From Notamacropus eugenii (Eukaryota > Chordata > Mammalia > Diprotodontia > Macropodidae), in the NCBI RefSeq assembly GCF_028372415.1, contig NC_092877.1:387611342-387675341 (forward strand): DNA of 64,000 nucleotides, written 5' to 3'. Numbering within the stretch: the stretch's first letter is position 1; each line of letters begins with the position of its first letter. Positions 1 to 10,863 of the stretch are shown here, in pieces. The notes under the pieces are model-generated. The model searched no databases, was not told the DNA's origin, and worked only from the letters and a program-made list of their open reading frames with translations. The position numbers and the translations under genes are program-made.

Positions 1-87
1 ACCTGCAAAATGAGGGTAAGGGCAGCACCCTTCCCCCTCTAGCCCCAGCCTCCGCCTCAGGAGGCTGGGCAGCAGGCAGACCCTCAC

Positions 88-282
88 CCTTGTCCTTCTG
101 CACCAGATGATCCAGAGACTCTCTCAGCACAGATGATCTCATGGCACACATGGTGTGGCAGTAATCCAAGAGCGGGTAAGGAAGCGCCAGGCTGGCAACT
201 CGTTTCTGGTGAAGGAATCGCAAGATCATGGCCGAGTGGGCCCCCAGGCTCTCCTTGGATTCGGAGAAGATGTCGATGAAGC
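88..282 (-). CDS. ZZEF1: ZZEF1 coding exon 3
   Basis: The minus-strand acceptor TTCTTTGTAG precedes GCTTCATCGAC and the donor is GTGAGG. The exon has 195 nt and encodes FIDIFSESKESLGAHSAM, then MRSSVLRESLDHLVQKDK. Its first two bases complete the glycine codon begun in exon 2. It corresponds to the stretch just before the DOC-like domain in human ZZEF1. Confidence 0.95.
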
Positions 283-3200
283 CTACAAAGAACAGAGGGA
301 CCCTCGGACACTTCCTCGCTCTGTGGCCTGGCAAGGCCGCCGGCCTCTCCAGTCAGTTTTCTCATCCATCCCTACCCCCCCACCTGGTTGTTGGGAGATA
401 CTCTCTGAGTCATTTCAGGCAGGTCCAACTCTTTGTGAGCCTGCCTGGGGCTTCCCCGGCACAGACACTGCAGTGCTTTGCCATCTCCTTCTCCAGTTCG
501 TTTTACAGATGAGGAAACTGAGGTGAACAGAGTGAAGTGACTTGCCCAGGGCCACACAATTTGTGTCTGGTGTGGATCTGAACTCAGGTCTTACTGGTTC
601 CAACCCTGGTGCTCTACCCACTGAACCGTCCAGCTGCCCCATGAATATACACAAAGTACCTTTTATGCCTCAAAGCGTTAGCCCAACGTTGTTAGAAATA
701 AACCAAAGGAGCTGGGCTTCTCAGAGAGCCCCAGAAAAACCTCAAGGCCTGAAACCCCGCCCTCTCCAGCCCAGCCACCCTAAAGGACTCCCCTTGGCTT
801 GGATGGGGAATGGTCCTCCTGGCCACAGGGACCACTGGCAAAACGTATTCAAAGGCCAATTGTGTAAGCAGGCCCCTTGGCATGGATGACTATGGTGGGA
901 GGGCAGGGGAAACGCCTCACAGAAACCCCAAGGGGAGGACCCGGGACCTGAGAATGGCCCCAAGCAGAAGGGACTCCGTTAGAGGCAGTGGGTTCCCCAG
1001 GGAAGAGGCAGCCTGCTCTCGCGCTCCAGCTGGAAGCGGCACAGCCCAGTGGCTCATCCCTTCTAGAGCACAGGGATGGAGGGAGAATGAAGTTCGGCTT
1101 CCAGAGGTAAGGTCTGGAGCCAGTCAGTCTCATCAGGCCCAGCAAAGTTCCCCTGTGCCAGCCCTGGCAAGTGCTGAGTGTGCCTCACCAGGAACCAGGG
1201 AGCAGGCCTGGAGCTTCCTGGTGACGTAACTCAGCTCCCCATGAAGGCTGGTGCCCCGGGAGCTCTTCAGAGTCTCCAGCATCTTCTCCACATCCACTGT
1301 GCTCTTCCACTCGATGTCAAAATGTGCATAGATCTACCAGACAGACAGAAGACTTGGCTGAGTGAGCAGGGAAACACAAACCCCTTCACCGAGCTGGGGC
1401 CAGGCCTCCTGCAGCCTCCATGCCTCAAGAGCCCAAAGGGTCGGATGTTGACGCATCTGTCCCCCCAGCTTGGGAAGCCCACCACAGAACGTGCCTTTTG
1501 CAACATGTCCCCAAGTGGGAGGCAGGAAATAAGCATCTGACTTGAGGGTGGCCTTAGGGGGTGGCAAGGGAGAGAGAGATAGAGATGGGGCTTCTTTGTG
1601 GTCTGCACACCCTTCGCAGAGGCTGGCAGACAGTCAGAGAGCCGAGCCTGTGCAGTGGGTGAATGCTCTCACAAATCTCACCCTTCAGACAAGGTCACTG
1701 AGGCTCAGAAGTGAAGTGACTTGCCCAGGGTCACCAGCTCCTAGGTGTCTGAGGGCTGGTTTAGAACTCGGCACTTCCTGACTCCAGCGCACTCTTCCTC
1801 TTTGTCCCAAATGCGAGCCAGTCCCCCCAAGTTTTCAGGGGCCATAATCGAGCCTTTCTCAGACCCCCCCAAGGAAATGCCCTTCTGTACTTGTCACATA
1901 CACCCTTCCTCCCCAGAGGCCCCCTCAATTTTTGCGTTGGGGTTCTTTTTAACCTCATCTCACTTTTGCCAATACCCTTTGTTTCCCCGTTAATTCCTTT
2001 CCAAGTGTCCTCCCCAGCAAACAAGGGCTGAGGGAGACAAAGCCACGCCGCGGAAGCTGTTCCTCCACCCCCTGATAAGGAGCAGGGCAGGCTCTGAGCC
2101 CTGCCCGGGCACACCTGTGCCAGCCTTCCCGGACCTCTGCCTATCTCTGCTCCTTCCAGGGCAGTCGTAAGGCACCCCCGCCCGTGAACACCCTCAGGCG
2201 GCCCTGAGCTGGGCAGAGGGAGCCCAGGGCAGGGGCAGGGGGCGCCGGCCGCGGTCCTCCTCACCCCACCCCCACCCCCGCCGCTGGCCAAGCCGGGTGG
2301 GCACCGCCGGCCGGCCAGCACGGACGTGTCCGCTTCCCGGCTGCCCCTACCCAAGCTGGACACGCAAAGGCCCTGAAGGGGAGTCTGCCTCCCCGGGCGG
2401 CAGCTCTGGGGGCGCCTTCAGGGGGTCAGAGCCTTCTTCAACGGAGAAACAAGCAGGAGAAGGGCGAGAGCAGGGCCGGACCGAACCCGAACGGAGCCAG
2501 GGCCCAGGAGACGAAACCAGGGCCCAGATCGCCCGAGGGCCTCCCCACGGGCCGCGCGGGATCCGAGGCTGGGCAGGCAGCGCCAGGACCCCCAGAATCC
2601 CCGGGGCCCGCAGGACACGGCCCCCCCACGTCTCCCGTGTCCTCCCGCTCCTTTGGCCCCGGACACGTGACTGCGTGGGAGTGGGTGTGACGGGGCGTGT
2701 GGAGGACCCGCACAAGACTGCGGCTGCGGGGGGTGCGAGGGAAGGGGGAGGGGGGCCAAGCCTGAGCCACCCGGAAGTGACTGCGGAAAGTAAGTAAAGG
2801 ACGATTAAAAGAAGGACGCAAAGGGGGGCGAAGCCCCGCAGGGCCGGGTGCGGGACGGCCGGGCCGGGCGGGGCCTTGCTCTCAGCCACAGCCCCGCGCC
2901 CTAAGGGCGGGCCCGACAAGCGCCTCCCGGGTGACCTGGACTCCGACCCGACCCGACCCGACCCGACCCGCGCCTCTGGGCACGCCCTCCAGGCCGGCCC
3001 CGCACCACGGAGCCTCCGCAGCCTCGCCAGGCGGGGGAGGAGCCCTCCGGCGGCACCTGCGGGGCCGAGCCCCGCTGCTGCCCCCCCCCGCCCCGCTGCT
3101 GCCCCCCCCCCCCCCGCCCCGCTGCTGCCCCCCCCGCCCCCCTCCTGCCCCCCCCCCCCGCCCCGCTCACCTCCTCGCCCGCGCCCAGCTCCTCCAGCGC

Positions 3201-3521
3201 CTCGCACAGCTGGTCCAGGCTGACCACGGCCTCGCCGCGGGCCCATCGCTCCTCGAGCCAGCGCAGCAGCACCGGCCGGTCCGAGGCGTCGGGCGGCTCC
3301 GAGGGGGGCGCGGCGCCGGGGCCGAGGCGGGCGGCCTGCCGCAGGGCGCCGGGCTCCAGCAGCGTCGCGGCCCCGGGCAGGCCGCCGGCCGAGGGAGCGG
3401 GGCGCAAGCCCGAGCCGTCGGGCCCCGCCACCCCCTGCCCGGCCCCCGGGGTGGCTCCGCCGCCGCCGCCCCCGGCCTCGAGTTCCTCGTCGTCGCTGCT
3501 GGCGCTCGGAACGTTCCCCAT
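88..3521 (-). CDS. ZZEF1: ZZEF1, 5' part (coding exons 1-3)
   Basis: ZZEF1 encodes a very large protein with an EF-hand, a DOC/APC10-like domain, CUB and two ZZ zinc fingers; only its N-terminus is here. Three coding exons join in frame: 3521-3171 (117 codons, phase 0), 1333-1189 (145 nt, leaving one base) and 282-88 (starting two bases into a glycine codon). The joined protein starts MGNVPSASSDDEELE and continues through GELSYVTRKLQACSLVPG into GFIDIFSESKESLGAHSAM, closely matching the human N-terminus as I remember it. MGNVPS fits an N-myristoylation pattern, which is inference. Intron 1 is about 1.8 kb and intron 2 about 0.9 kb. The gene runs off the left edge and is divergent from CYB5D2. 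Confidence 0.95.
402..642 (-). repeat. marsupial tRNA-derived SINE, MAR1/WALLSI type
   Basis: Read on the minus strand this has the usual order of the family: a GGGGCAGCT-type head, the 'GTGTGGCCCTGGGCAAGTCACTT' core, 'CCTCATCTGTAAAA', then the RTE-like tail with 'GGAGATGGCAAAGC' and an 'AAAGAGTTGGACCTG' end. It lies in ZZEF1 intron 2 and is moderately diverged. The exact subfamily is inference. Confidence 0.75.
1189..1333 (-). CDS. ZZEF1: ZZEF1 coding exon 2 (EF-hand region)
   Basis: The acceptor CTGTCTGGTAG precedes ATCTATGCACATTTTG and the donor is CTG|GTGAGG. The exon has 145 nt and encodes IYAHFDIEWKSTVDVEKM, then LETLKSSRGTSLHGELSYV. This aligns with the human EF-hand segment, but loop positions 5 and 6, D and G in the human loop, read K and S here, so calcium binding is doubtful. 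Confidence 0.95.
1668..1795 (-). repeat. MIR/marsupial SINE fragment
   Basis: The segment shows the reverse-strand CORE-SINE signature: an 'AAGTGACTTGCCCAGGGTCA' block, 'CTAGGTGTCTGAGG', and an ending at 'CCTGACTCCAG'. It is a short, diverged copy in ZZEF1 intron 1. Confidence 0.65.
2943..2971. repeat. short CGACC pentanucleotide repeat
   Basis: Five to six tandem CGACC units lie in ZZEF1 intron 1, inside the CpG island. Confidence 0.85.
3065..3166. repeat. C-rich minisatellite beside the ZZEF1 exon 1 donor
   Basis: Tandem units of roughly GCTGCTGCC followed by a C-run and CGCCCC occupy about 100 bp and end a few bases from the exon 1 donor. In the ZZEF1 sense strand this is a run of G-tracts of 5-10 guanines at the very start of intron 1. 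Confidence 0.85.
3171..3521 (-). CDS. ZZEF1: ZZEF1 coding exon 1
   Basis: The ATG lies at 3521-3519 on the minus strand in the context GGGCC-ATG-GGG. The exon encodes 117 codons: MGNVPSASSDDEELE, a glycine-rich linker, ATLLEPGALRQAARLG, then VLLRWLEERWARGEAVVS and LDQLCEALEELGAGEE before the donor GAG|GTGAGC. The order matches human ZZEF1 exon 1 (MGNAPS start, LLEPARLREAA, FRWLEERLGRGE), though the low-complexity linkers differ. Confidence 0.95.
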
Positions 3522-3748
3522 GGCCCGCAGCGACTGACCCTGGGGCCGGGCCGGCCTCACTGGAGCCGGCGCAGGCGCAGACGCAGACGCGGCGCGGGGC
3601 GGGGCGCGCCCGCTTCCGGCGCCCGCTTCCGGCGGCCTCTTCCGGCTTCCGGGCCGTCCAGCGCCGCCGCCCCGCCCCCTGGGCCGCCCGGAAGGACACA
3701 CCCACGGCCGCCATCTTTGTGAGGGGCGGTGGCCGGGCGCGGACCCCG
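3522..3748. promoter_or_regulatory. divergent promoter between ZZEF1 and CYB5D2
   Basis: Only 227 bp separate the two start codons. Visible motifs are an NRF1-like GCGCAGGCGCAG at about 3569-3580, four copies of the ETS core CTTCCGG at 3613, 3626, 3639 and 3646, and a YY1-like GGCCGCCATCTTTG at 3706-3719, about 30 bp upstream of the CYB5D2 ATG. There is no TATA box. The human pair has the same head-to-head arrangement. Factor binding is inferred from motif match. Confidence 0.85.
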
Positions 3749-4031
3749 ATGCAGAGGAAGAGGAGGCGCGTGGGCGATGGCGCGGGGCCGCGGCCGGGCC
3801 TGGTCGCTGCCCTGGCCGTGGCCGCGGTGGCCGCGGCGGCGGTGGCGGCCTGGCTGATGGGCGGCCGGGAAGCTGCGGCAAGGCCCAGGCTGCTCCGGCC
3901 CTCTGAGCTGGCCCAGTACCGCGGGGGCGCGGCCGAGCCCGGCCTCTACCTGGCACTGCTGGGCCGCGTGTTCGACGTGGCTCCCGGGCGAGCCCACTAC
4001 GCGCGTGGCCGCGCCTACGGAAGCCTGGCGG
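3749..4031 (+). CDS. CYB5D2: CYB5D2 coding exon 1
   Basis: The exon runs from the ATG to the donor GGCGG|GTGCGC and leaves one base (phase 1). It encodes the basic N-terminus, the hydrophobic segment [20 protein letters not shown], and the first half of the b5-like domain through [13 protein letters not shown]. Confidence 0.95.
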
Positions 4032-4166
4032 GTGCGCTCCAGGAGCGGGGGCGGGGGTGATGGGCGCGCCCCGGCCACCCCGGGCGGCGGGGTGGGGGGT
4101 GGGGGCCCGGTGACCCTTCCCCATCCTGGTCACCGCCCCCTCTCACTGCCGGTCACCCCTCCCCTA

Positions 4167-4228
<62 letters not shown>

Positions 4229-7200
4229 GCCCCTCCCCCTGTCACCCCCCCATCACTTCCCCCCCCCTGGTCACACCCCCCTCCCCCCGTCCCCTCCGCC
4301 TCTCACCCCCCCATCACCTCCCCCCCCCCCCCCGTCCCGCCCCTCCCCCTGTCACCTCACCATCACCCCCCACCCCCTCCCCCCCGTCACCCCCCCTTCC
4401 CGTCACACGCCCCTCCCCCATCACACCCCCCATCACACGCCCCCCCCCTCTCACCCCCCCCCCCCCCGTCACACACCCCCCCCCCGTCACACGCCCCTCT
4501 CCCTCTCACCCCCCCCCCCGTCCAACCCCTCCCCCGTCACACCCCCCCATCACACGCCCCCCCCTCTCACCCCCCCCCCGTCACACCCCCCCTCCCGTCA
4601 CACGCCCCCCCCCTCACCCCCCCCGTCACACCCCCCCTCCCGTCACACGCCCCTCCCCCGTCCCGCCCCTCCCCCGTCACACGCCCCCCCTCTCACCCCC
4701 CCCCCGTCCCCCCCCCTCCCCCCCCCCCCCCCCCCCGTCACACGCCCCTCCCCTGTCCCGCCCCTCCCCCCGTCGCCCCACCCCCAGCCCAGCCGCTGAC
4801 CCGCCCCGCCCCCGCAGGCAGAGACGCCTCCCGCGCCTTCGTCACCGGGGACTTCTCGGCCCGGGGGCTCCGCGACGACGTGTCCGACCTGTCGCCCTCC
4901 CAGATGCTCGCCCTGCGGGACTGGCTGCGCTTCTACGAGGAGCGCTACGCGTGCGTAGGTGCGGGCCTCCCCCCCCCAGCCGGGCCCCGGGTCTGTGGGA
5001 CGTGGGCCGAACCCCCGAACCCCCGGGCTCCGACCCAGCTCGGGCTCTGGCCCGTGAGAGGCGGGGCTGCTGCGAGCTGCCCCCGCGAGCGGCCGGACCC
5101 AAACGTGACCCAAACCGCCAGCGTCGGACCGGACCGGAGCTGAAGCGGGACCTCCAGGCAGAGACCTCGACAGGGTTCTGAGGTCCGGCCCAGAGTGACG
5201 GAGGAAGGACGGGGGGAAGGGACCCAACAGTCTGGGGACCAAGAGGGGTCCAACAGGAGCTGGGAGGGCGGCTGCGAGGCCCAGAGAACCCGGAGACCTT
5301 CGGAACCGGCCCGGAGGAGGGCCTGATGCCCCCCCAGTGGGTGCTTGGGGCCTGAGAAGTGTGCAGGGAGCGGAACCCCCTCCGTAAGTCCGGTGTGGAC
5401 CGCGAGGAAGGACCGGATCGGAACCGCAGGACCGGCAGCTGCGCGGGCCGGAAGAAGAAGAAGAGCACCCTGTTGGCAGGCTGTACCCGTGCCCCTTTCC
5501 CATCCCTATCCCCTGCCCTCTGGTGCCCGTCTTGGGTGCCAGGATGATTTCACACCCGTTCTCTCGCTCTGGAGGTGGCCTGAGCCCCGAGTGCAGCCCA
5601 GCACGCGGCTGGCATCAGCCCCTTCCCCCACAATCGGTCCCGACAAGGCGCCTTGGCCCTCCGGGGAGGGGGCTGCTCGCGGCACCCAGAGCGCCGGGCT
5701 CCTGCGGACCGGGGCGCTGCTTGTGGGGTTTTGTCGGTGGTTTGCCGTCTCCGTGATCCGGAGGATTAAGTGACTTGCCCAAGGTCACACAGCTAGGCAG
5801 CGTCAGACTGGATCTGAACTCGGGTCTTCCTGACTCCAGGCCCAGTAGCTGCCTCTCCTTTTAGAGAGTGCTGTCCACTAGCAGTAGCTGCTGGGGCAGG
5901 GCTGAGACGTTTGCCTGCCCATCTCAAGTCCCTCCGCCTCTCCAGTCCATCCTCCGGTGGCCCAGGTGCCACTATGGCACCCTGCCTCCCACACCCCACT
6001 GAAATTCCAGTGGCTTCCATCGGTTCCAGGATGAAGTACGAAATGCCCTTCCTAACCGGACTCCCTCCTGTGTTTCCAGTGGTCTTGTACCCTGCCGCGG
6101 GCTCTGATCCAACGACCCGGCCTCCTGGCCGACCCCCGCACAAGACCCTCGTCCCTCTTAGCTCCAGACGGTTTCTCTGGCCGCCCCCCTGCTCAGAGCT
6201 CTCTCTCCTTTGCTTTGACCCATGACTTTCCTGACTTCCACGAGAAGTCTTCTCTAACCTCTCTTCATTCCAGTTCCTTCCCTCTGTTATCAGTTTCCTG
6301 TTTATCCTGTAGGTAGCATGCCTGTTATGTTTGCTTGTGGTCCCCCCTCATTAGAGGGTGAGCTCCTTGAGGGCAGGGGCTGCCCTTTGCCTTTCTTTGT
6401 GTCCTCAGAGCTGAGCACGGAGCCTGGCCCGCAGCTGGTGCTTAGTAAACGTTTCTTAGAAAACCTTTCTCCCGCAGAAGAGGATGTGCTTGAGCATTCC
6501 ATTCTCCAGGTGAAGTGTCTTCAGTTCCTTCAGCTGATCCTCACTTGGCCTGGTCTCTAGTCTGTTCCCCATCATTCTTTTGGACCCAAGAGTCCTTTGG
6601 AGTCCAGCCTCGTCATTTTGTAGAAGAGGAATCAAGTTCTGGAAGAGAAAAACAGCTTTGGCTCATTCTTGGAGACCACCAAGGGAAGAAACGGCCTTTC
6701 CTTTTTCCTGGACTGCCCAGTCTTCCTTCTGACCTCCCTGTCTCCAGTCTCCTTCCGTTCGCTCCTACTTGGCTGCCAAAATAATCTCCCTCAAACCCAC
6801 TTGGGCGGCCCCAGCCCCCAGATCTTCATTGACTCCACTGCCTATAAAATGCAGAGCTCTCTACCATCTGAGGGTGTGGCGGGCATTTCTAAAACGCTGT
6901 CCTCTGCTATTCCCTGTCACAGATGAGCTCCTTCCTAAGCATCTTTTCCCGCTCTATTCCACTGCCTGGCACGCCCTCTCCATTTTCTCTACTAAAATAA
7001 ACACTCCCCTTTGTTCAAGGTCCCAACCAAGATCACACTCACATGCACAGAGGTCTCAAGGCTCAAGGACTGCTCCTTGTTTTATCTTTTATTTATTATT
7101 ACAGAACTCTCTGCCCCCCCGCACCCCCACCTTTATTATCTGCCATCCTTTTGGGTGTGTTCTGTTTCTCCCAGTTTGGCCAGGACTTAAGACAAGTGTT

Positions 7201-10200
7201 GGCAATAACGTGCCAGAATGAGGGCTGCGCTTAGAAGGCAGGACGAGGTCCGGAGATGAAGGCCAGCTCAGCACGATGTAACGGAGCTGCTGAGCCCACT
7301 AGTCTGGGGGAACCAAGAGGCCAGGAGGAGGTCTGGTGGCAGATAAAACTGGGAAGAACCACATCTTCCTCCAGCGTAAGGAGTTATCAGACGCCTGCTG
7401 TGTCGGGTGCAGGGTGACTCTTCAAAGGTGTATTCCTGGAGGACAGACACACTCCCAAGAGAAATGGAGACCCTCCTTGGATCTCAGTGCTCCTGGGGGG
7501 TGCAAGTCTTGCTTTCCTTTTCTTTGACGACCCTCCCCAGTGCCTCACCTCCCCAGCTTGTACTCACAAGGTGAATTCTCTGGAAGGCGGCCACCCCAGC
7601 CCGAAGGTGTCCTCTGGGGCTGTACTTCTGACCTCATCATTCATCCTTCGTTTTGAAGAGAACCAGCGACCTCGTGAGATGATGTTCCGGACTGAAGTGA
7701 GGCAGGGCTAGAGAGTCGTCAGAGTCCAGTGGCAGGACAAAAGTCAAGGTGGCTGGTGGTGTCTCTGAGTGCAGTGGATGACCTTGGTGTGTTCAGTGTC
7801 TGACCTAGCTCTGTGCCACCTTCATGGCCATTGGAACAGACTCTTCTCGTGTACCCATTTTGCTGAGGGAAATACTCACATTCCCGATTCAGTAGGGGCT
7901 CTGAGGCCTGTCAGTTACTGGAGTGTGGCCATTTCACATGCTGCAGCTTTGTGAAGCCACAAGTGAGAGCTGGGGAGCAGGTGGACATCAGAGGCAGGTG
8001 AGCAGCCCTGAAAAGGGCTTGGCAAGTCCTATAGTGGGCATAAGCCCCCACTGGGATACCGACCTTTCAGTAGTCAGCCAAAGATAATGAGGTCAGAAGG
8101 GCATTTCCTGGGGTAGCACAGCAAGATTGCCGTTGGAGCATTCCTCCACAAACGCTGTCTCACCAGTACATGCATCATCACAGAGAGTGAGCCTGAAGCT
8201 AGTTGGTTTCACTGAGGCCAGGTGGTATGTGGCTATCTGAGCTCGGACTTAGATTCTTTTAACAGTTTTGGAGACATTTAGAAATTTCAGACAGGAGCGA
8301 GTTTCCACGACTTGACTGCCACAGAACCCTAATCCAGAAAGCCTAGAGGTGTTGCTCAGACATCAGAAAAGAATGCTGCCTCCCAGCTTTGTGACCAACT
8401 GCTCCCCTTCATGCAGTGTTTCCTACGGCCAAACCAGGATGCTTTCCAAATATTGCCTGAGATTCCCCATCTCCAGGTGTTTGCTCAGAACTTTTCTGAT
8501 GCCTAGAATACCCTCCTGTTCACCCATCCTTTAAAATCCAGTTCACATGAGTGAGTGAAGATTTTCTTCATTTTTAATTAAGTGCTTACTACAGGCAAAG
8601 CCCTACATTGAGTACTGGAGATAAAAATAGAAGCTTAAGCTGGCCCCTGCTCTCTGGGAGTTCTTATATCTCAAGGCTTCCCTCCCCACCGCTCTCCGGT
8701 TTGGCAAAGACCACGGACCTCCCCAACACCTGTCACCTCCAGTGCATCTGCGGTGCATTATTTTGTATGATGGCGACTCTTGCCTGTGATATGCCTCTCC
8801 ACTGGACTGTACCTGAGGACAGGAAGTGTGTCTCCTAGCACTGACCCCACACGGGATGCACTTGGTGTTTGTAGAATTATCATACAAAAAACCTTCACCA
8901 ACCCGAGGGTTCTAAATGTTGAGGAGGAGCAATAGGTGGATGGGTCCCTGGCCTCATACAGCCTGTAATCCAGTAAGGGACCATAATTGAGAAGACTGCC
9001 TGCAGATGGTGGAGGGAGGCTGGGGTAGGAAGGAGCTGCTGCTTCTGGCTCAGAAGCTGGGGACACAAAGCTCTGCAGGTGCCCCTGCTGTGCTTATGTT
9101 GACCTGTTGCCCCCAGGAAAACTGATCGGAAGGTTCTACAAGGAGAATGGAGACCCCACTCCTGCGCTCCTCCTGGCTGAGGCCGCCATGGCCCAGGGAG
9201 ACGCTGCCAGGGAGACAGAAAAGCAGCAGCGGCAGCACTTCCCCGCGTGTAACTCAGAGTGGAGCTCTGGTGGCCCTAGCCGCTTCTGGTGCTCCAAGCA
9301 GAGGTAAGTTGGCAGCAAGCAGGCACTGGCCCTCCCTCCCTTGTGGTGAGAACCCAGTGAGGGCATGTTTGTGAAGCACTTGGAGCGTGCCTGGCATATC
9401 GTAGGTACTTAATAAATGCTTATTTCCTTTCTCCAATTATTAATACTATGTACTGGGCACTGTGCTAAGTGCTTTACAAGTATTATCTTCTTCAGTCCTC
9501 AGAACAACCTTGACAAGTACCTGCTGTCCCCATTTTAGGGGTGAGGAAACTGAGACAGATGAGGTGAGGTGACTTGCTCAGGGTCACACTGCTAGCAAAT
9601 TTCTGAGGGTGGATTTGAACTCAGGACTTCTGTGCTCTGCACTGTGATGCCCCTTTATACCTATTAGGCCAGCTTCCTAGATCATTTAACAAACGAGGAA
9701 ACTGAGACCTAGGCAGGTGAGGTGACACCTCAAGTCCCAGGAGTAGTGCATGGCAGAGGCAGGATTCGAATTCAGTCCCTGTGGCCCCTGTCTTCTCCCC
9801 ACCCATGGCTCTGGCTCAAATAGAGGCAAACCCTATGTGTGTCAGGACGTCCTGCTCCCTTAAACCTCTAGGCATGGGTGGGGGGGGACACTTTTCTTGT
9901 CCATGACCCAGGGGTTTATGCTAGACTGCAGGATCCCTAGATCAGAGGATAGGAAGGCATCTGCATAATCCTCAATTACTTTTTCAGACTAATTTTATTA
10001 ATCCACAGCTTCACCAATTAAGTATCCCTGTGCTTGCTGGCCCACACCCTGCCCACACGGGACCGTTCCAGTCCTTTGTCACCTTTGCCAATTGCTGGGT
10101 CTGAGGTGAAACCTGAGGGCTGTTTGGGGTTTAATTTAAGATCAGTGATTGGGAACATTCATTCCAGTGGCTGATTCTCCTTATCTCTTGGGGAAGGGCT

Positions 10201-10816
10201 TTCGGCCTTACCCATTTCCATTCATTATTTACATATCTTGGACACCAGATCCTTACGAGAGACATTGGGTACAGGACCGGATGCATTCTAGATTCATACA
10301 CCCCTCCCTGCAGAAGCTTGAACCCCATGCCCCACACCCCCAGCTATACTTTCTGAGAAGCCATTGAGCACTGGGAGGCAGCTCTCTGCTTCCTGGCCCT
10401 CACTGGCATCCCTCCATCAGGTCACAACAGCCAGCCTCTGTCCAAGGGTCCCGGGAGCCAACCCCCCCCCCCCATCTTCTCCAACCGACTGACCTCCTCC
10501 ATGCCCCCTCTCCCTCTGCACTGGTCCCTTAAGATGTGCTTGAGGGTCTGCCCCCTCAGGCTAGCTCCCTTCATCTCTCCAGCTCCCTAGAAAAAGCTGT
10601 CTACACTCACTGCCCCCCACTCACCATCTCCATTTCCTCTGCATCCCTCAGTGTTTCTTACAAGCTGGCTCCTGACCTCATCACTCCCTCTAAATTGACT
10701 AATTCTTGCTTCGCTGCAAGAATTTCTTCTCTCTGTCCTTATCCTTCAGGACCTCTCTACAGTAGTGGACCTTGCTGACCAATCTCTCCTGTCTCTCCCT
10801 CCCCTGTGTCTCTCTG

Positions 10817-10863
<47 letters not shown>

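Larger units (their letters stand above)
2210..5290. promoter_or_regulatory. CpG island at the ZZEF1/CYB5D2 divergent promoter
   Basis: The stretch is strongly GC- and CpG-rich compared with the flanking sequence. It covers ZZEF1 exon 1, the inter-ATG gap and CYB5D2 exons 1 and 2. The edges are judged by eye. Confidence 0.8.

Noticed and set aside
3719-3748. In-frame upstream GTG start for CYB5D2
   Set aside because: No evidence for non-ATG initiation; the first ATG in frame is 3749, and 3706-3719 looks like a YY1 site.
2347-4133. Arg/Gly/Pro-rich open frames of 400-455 codons on the minus strand
   Set aside because: GC-rich CpG-island sequence lacks stops by chance. Only the ZZEF1 exon 1 part (3521-3171) has support.
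4005-4799. Long proline/histidine-rich open frame
   Set aside because: It is the C-rich minisatellite of CYB5D2 intron 1 read in one frame; it has no homology and overlaps a well-supported intron.
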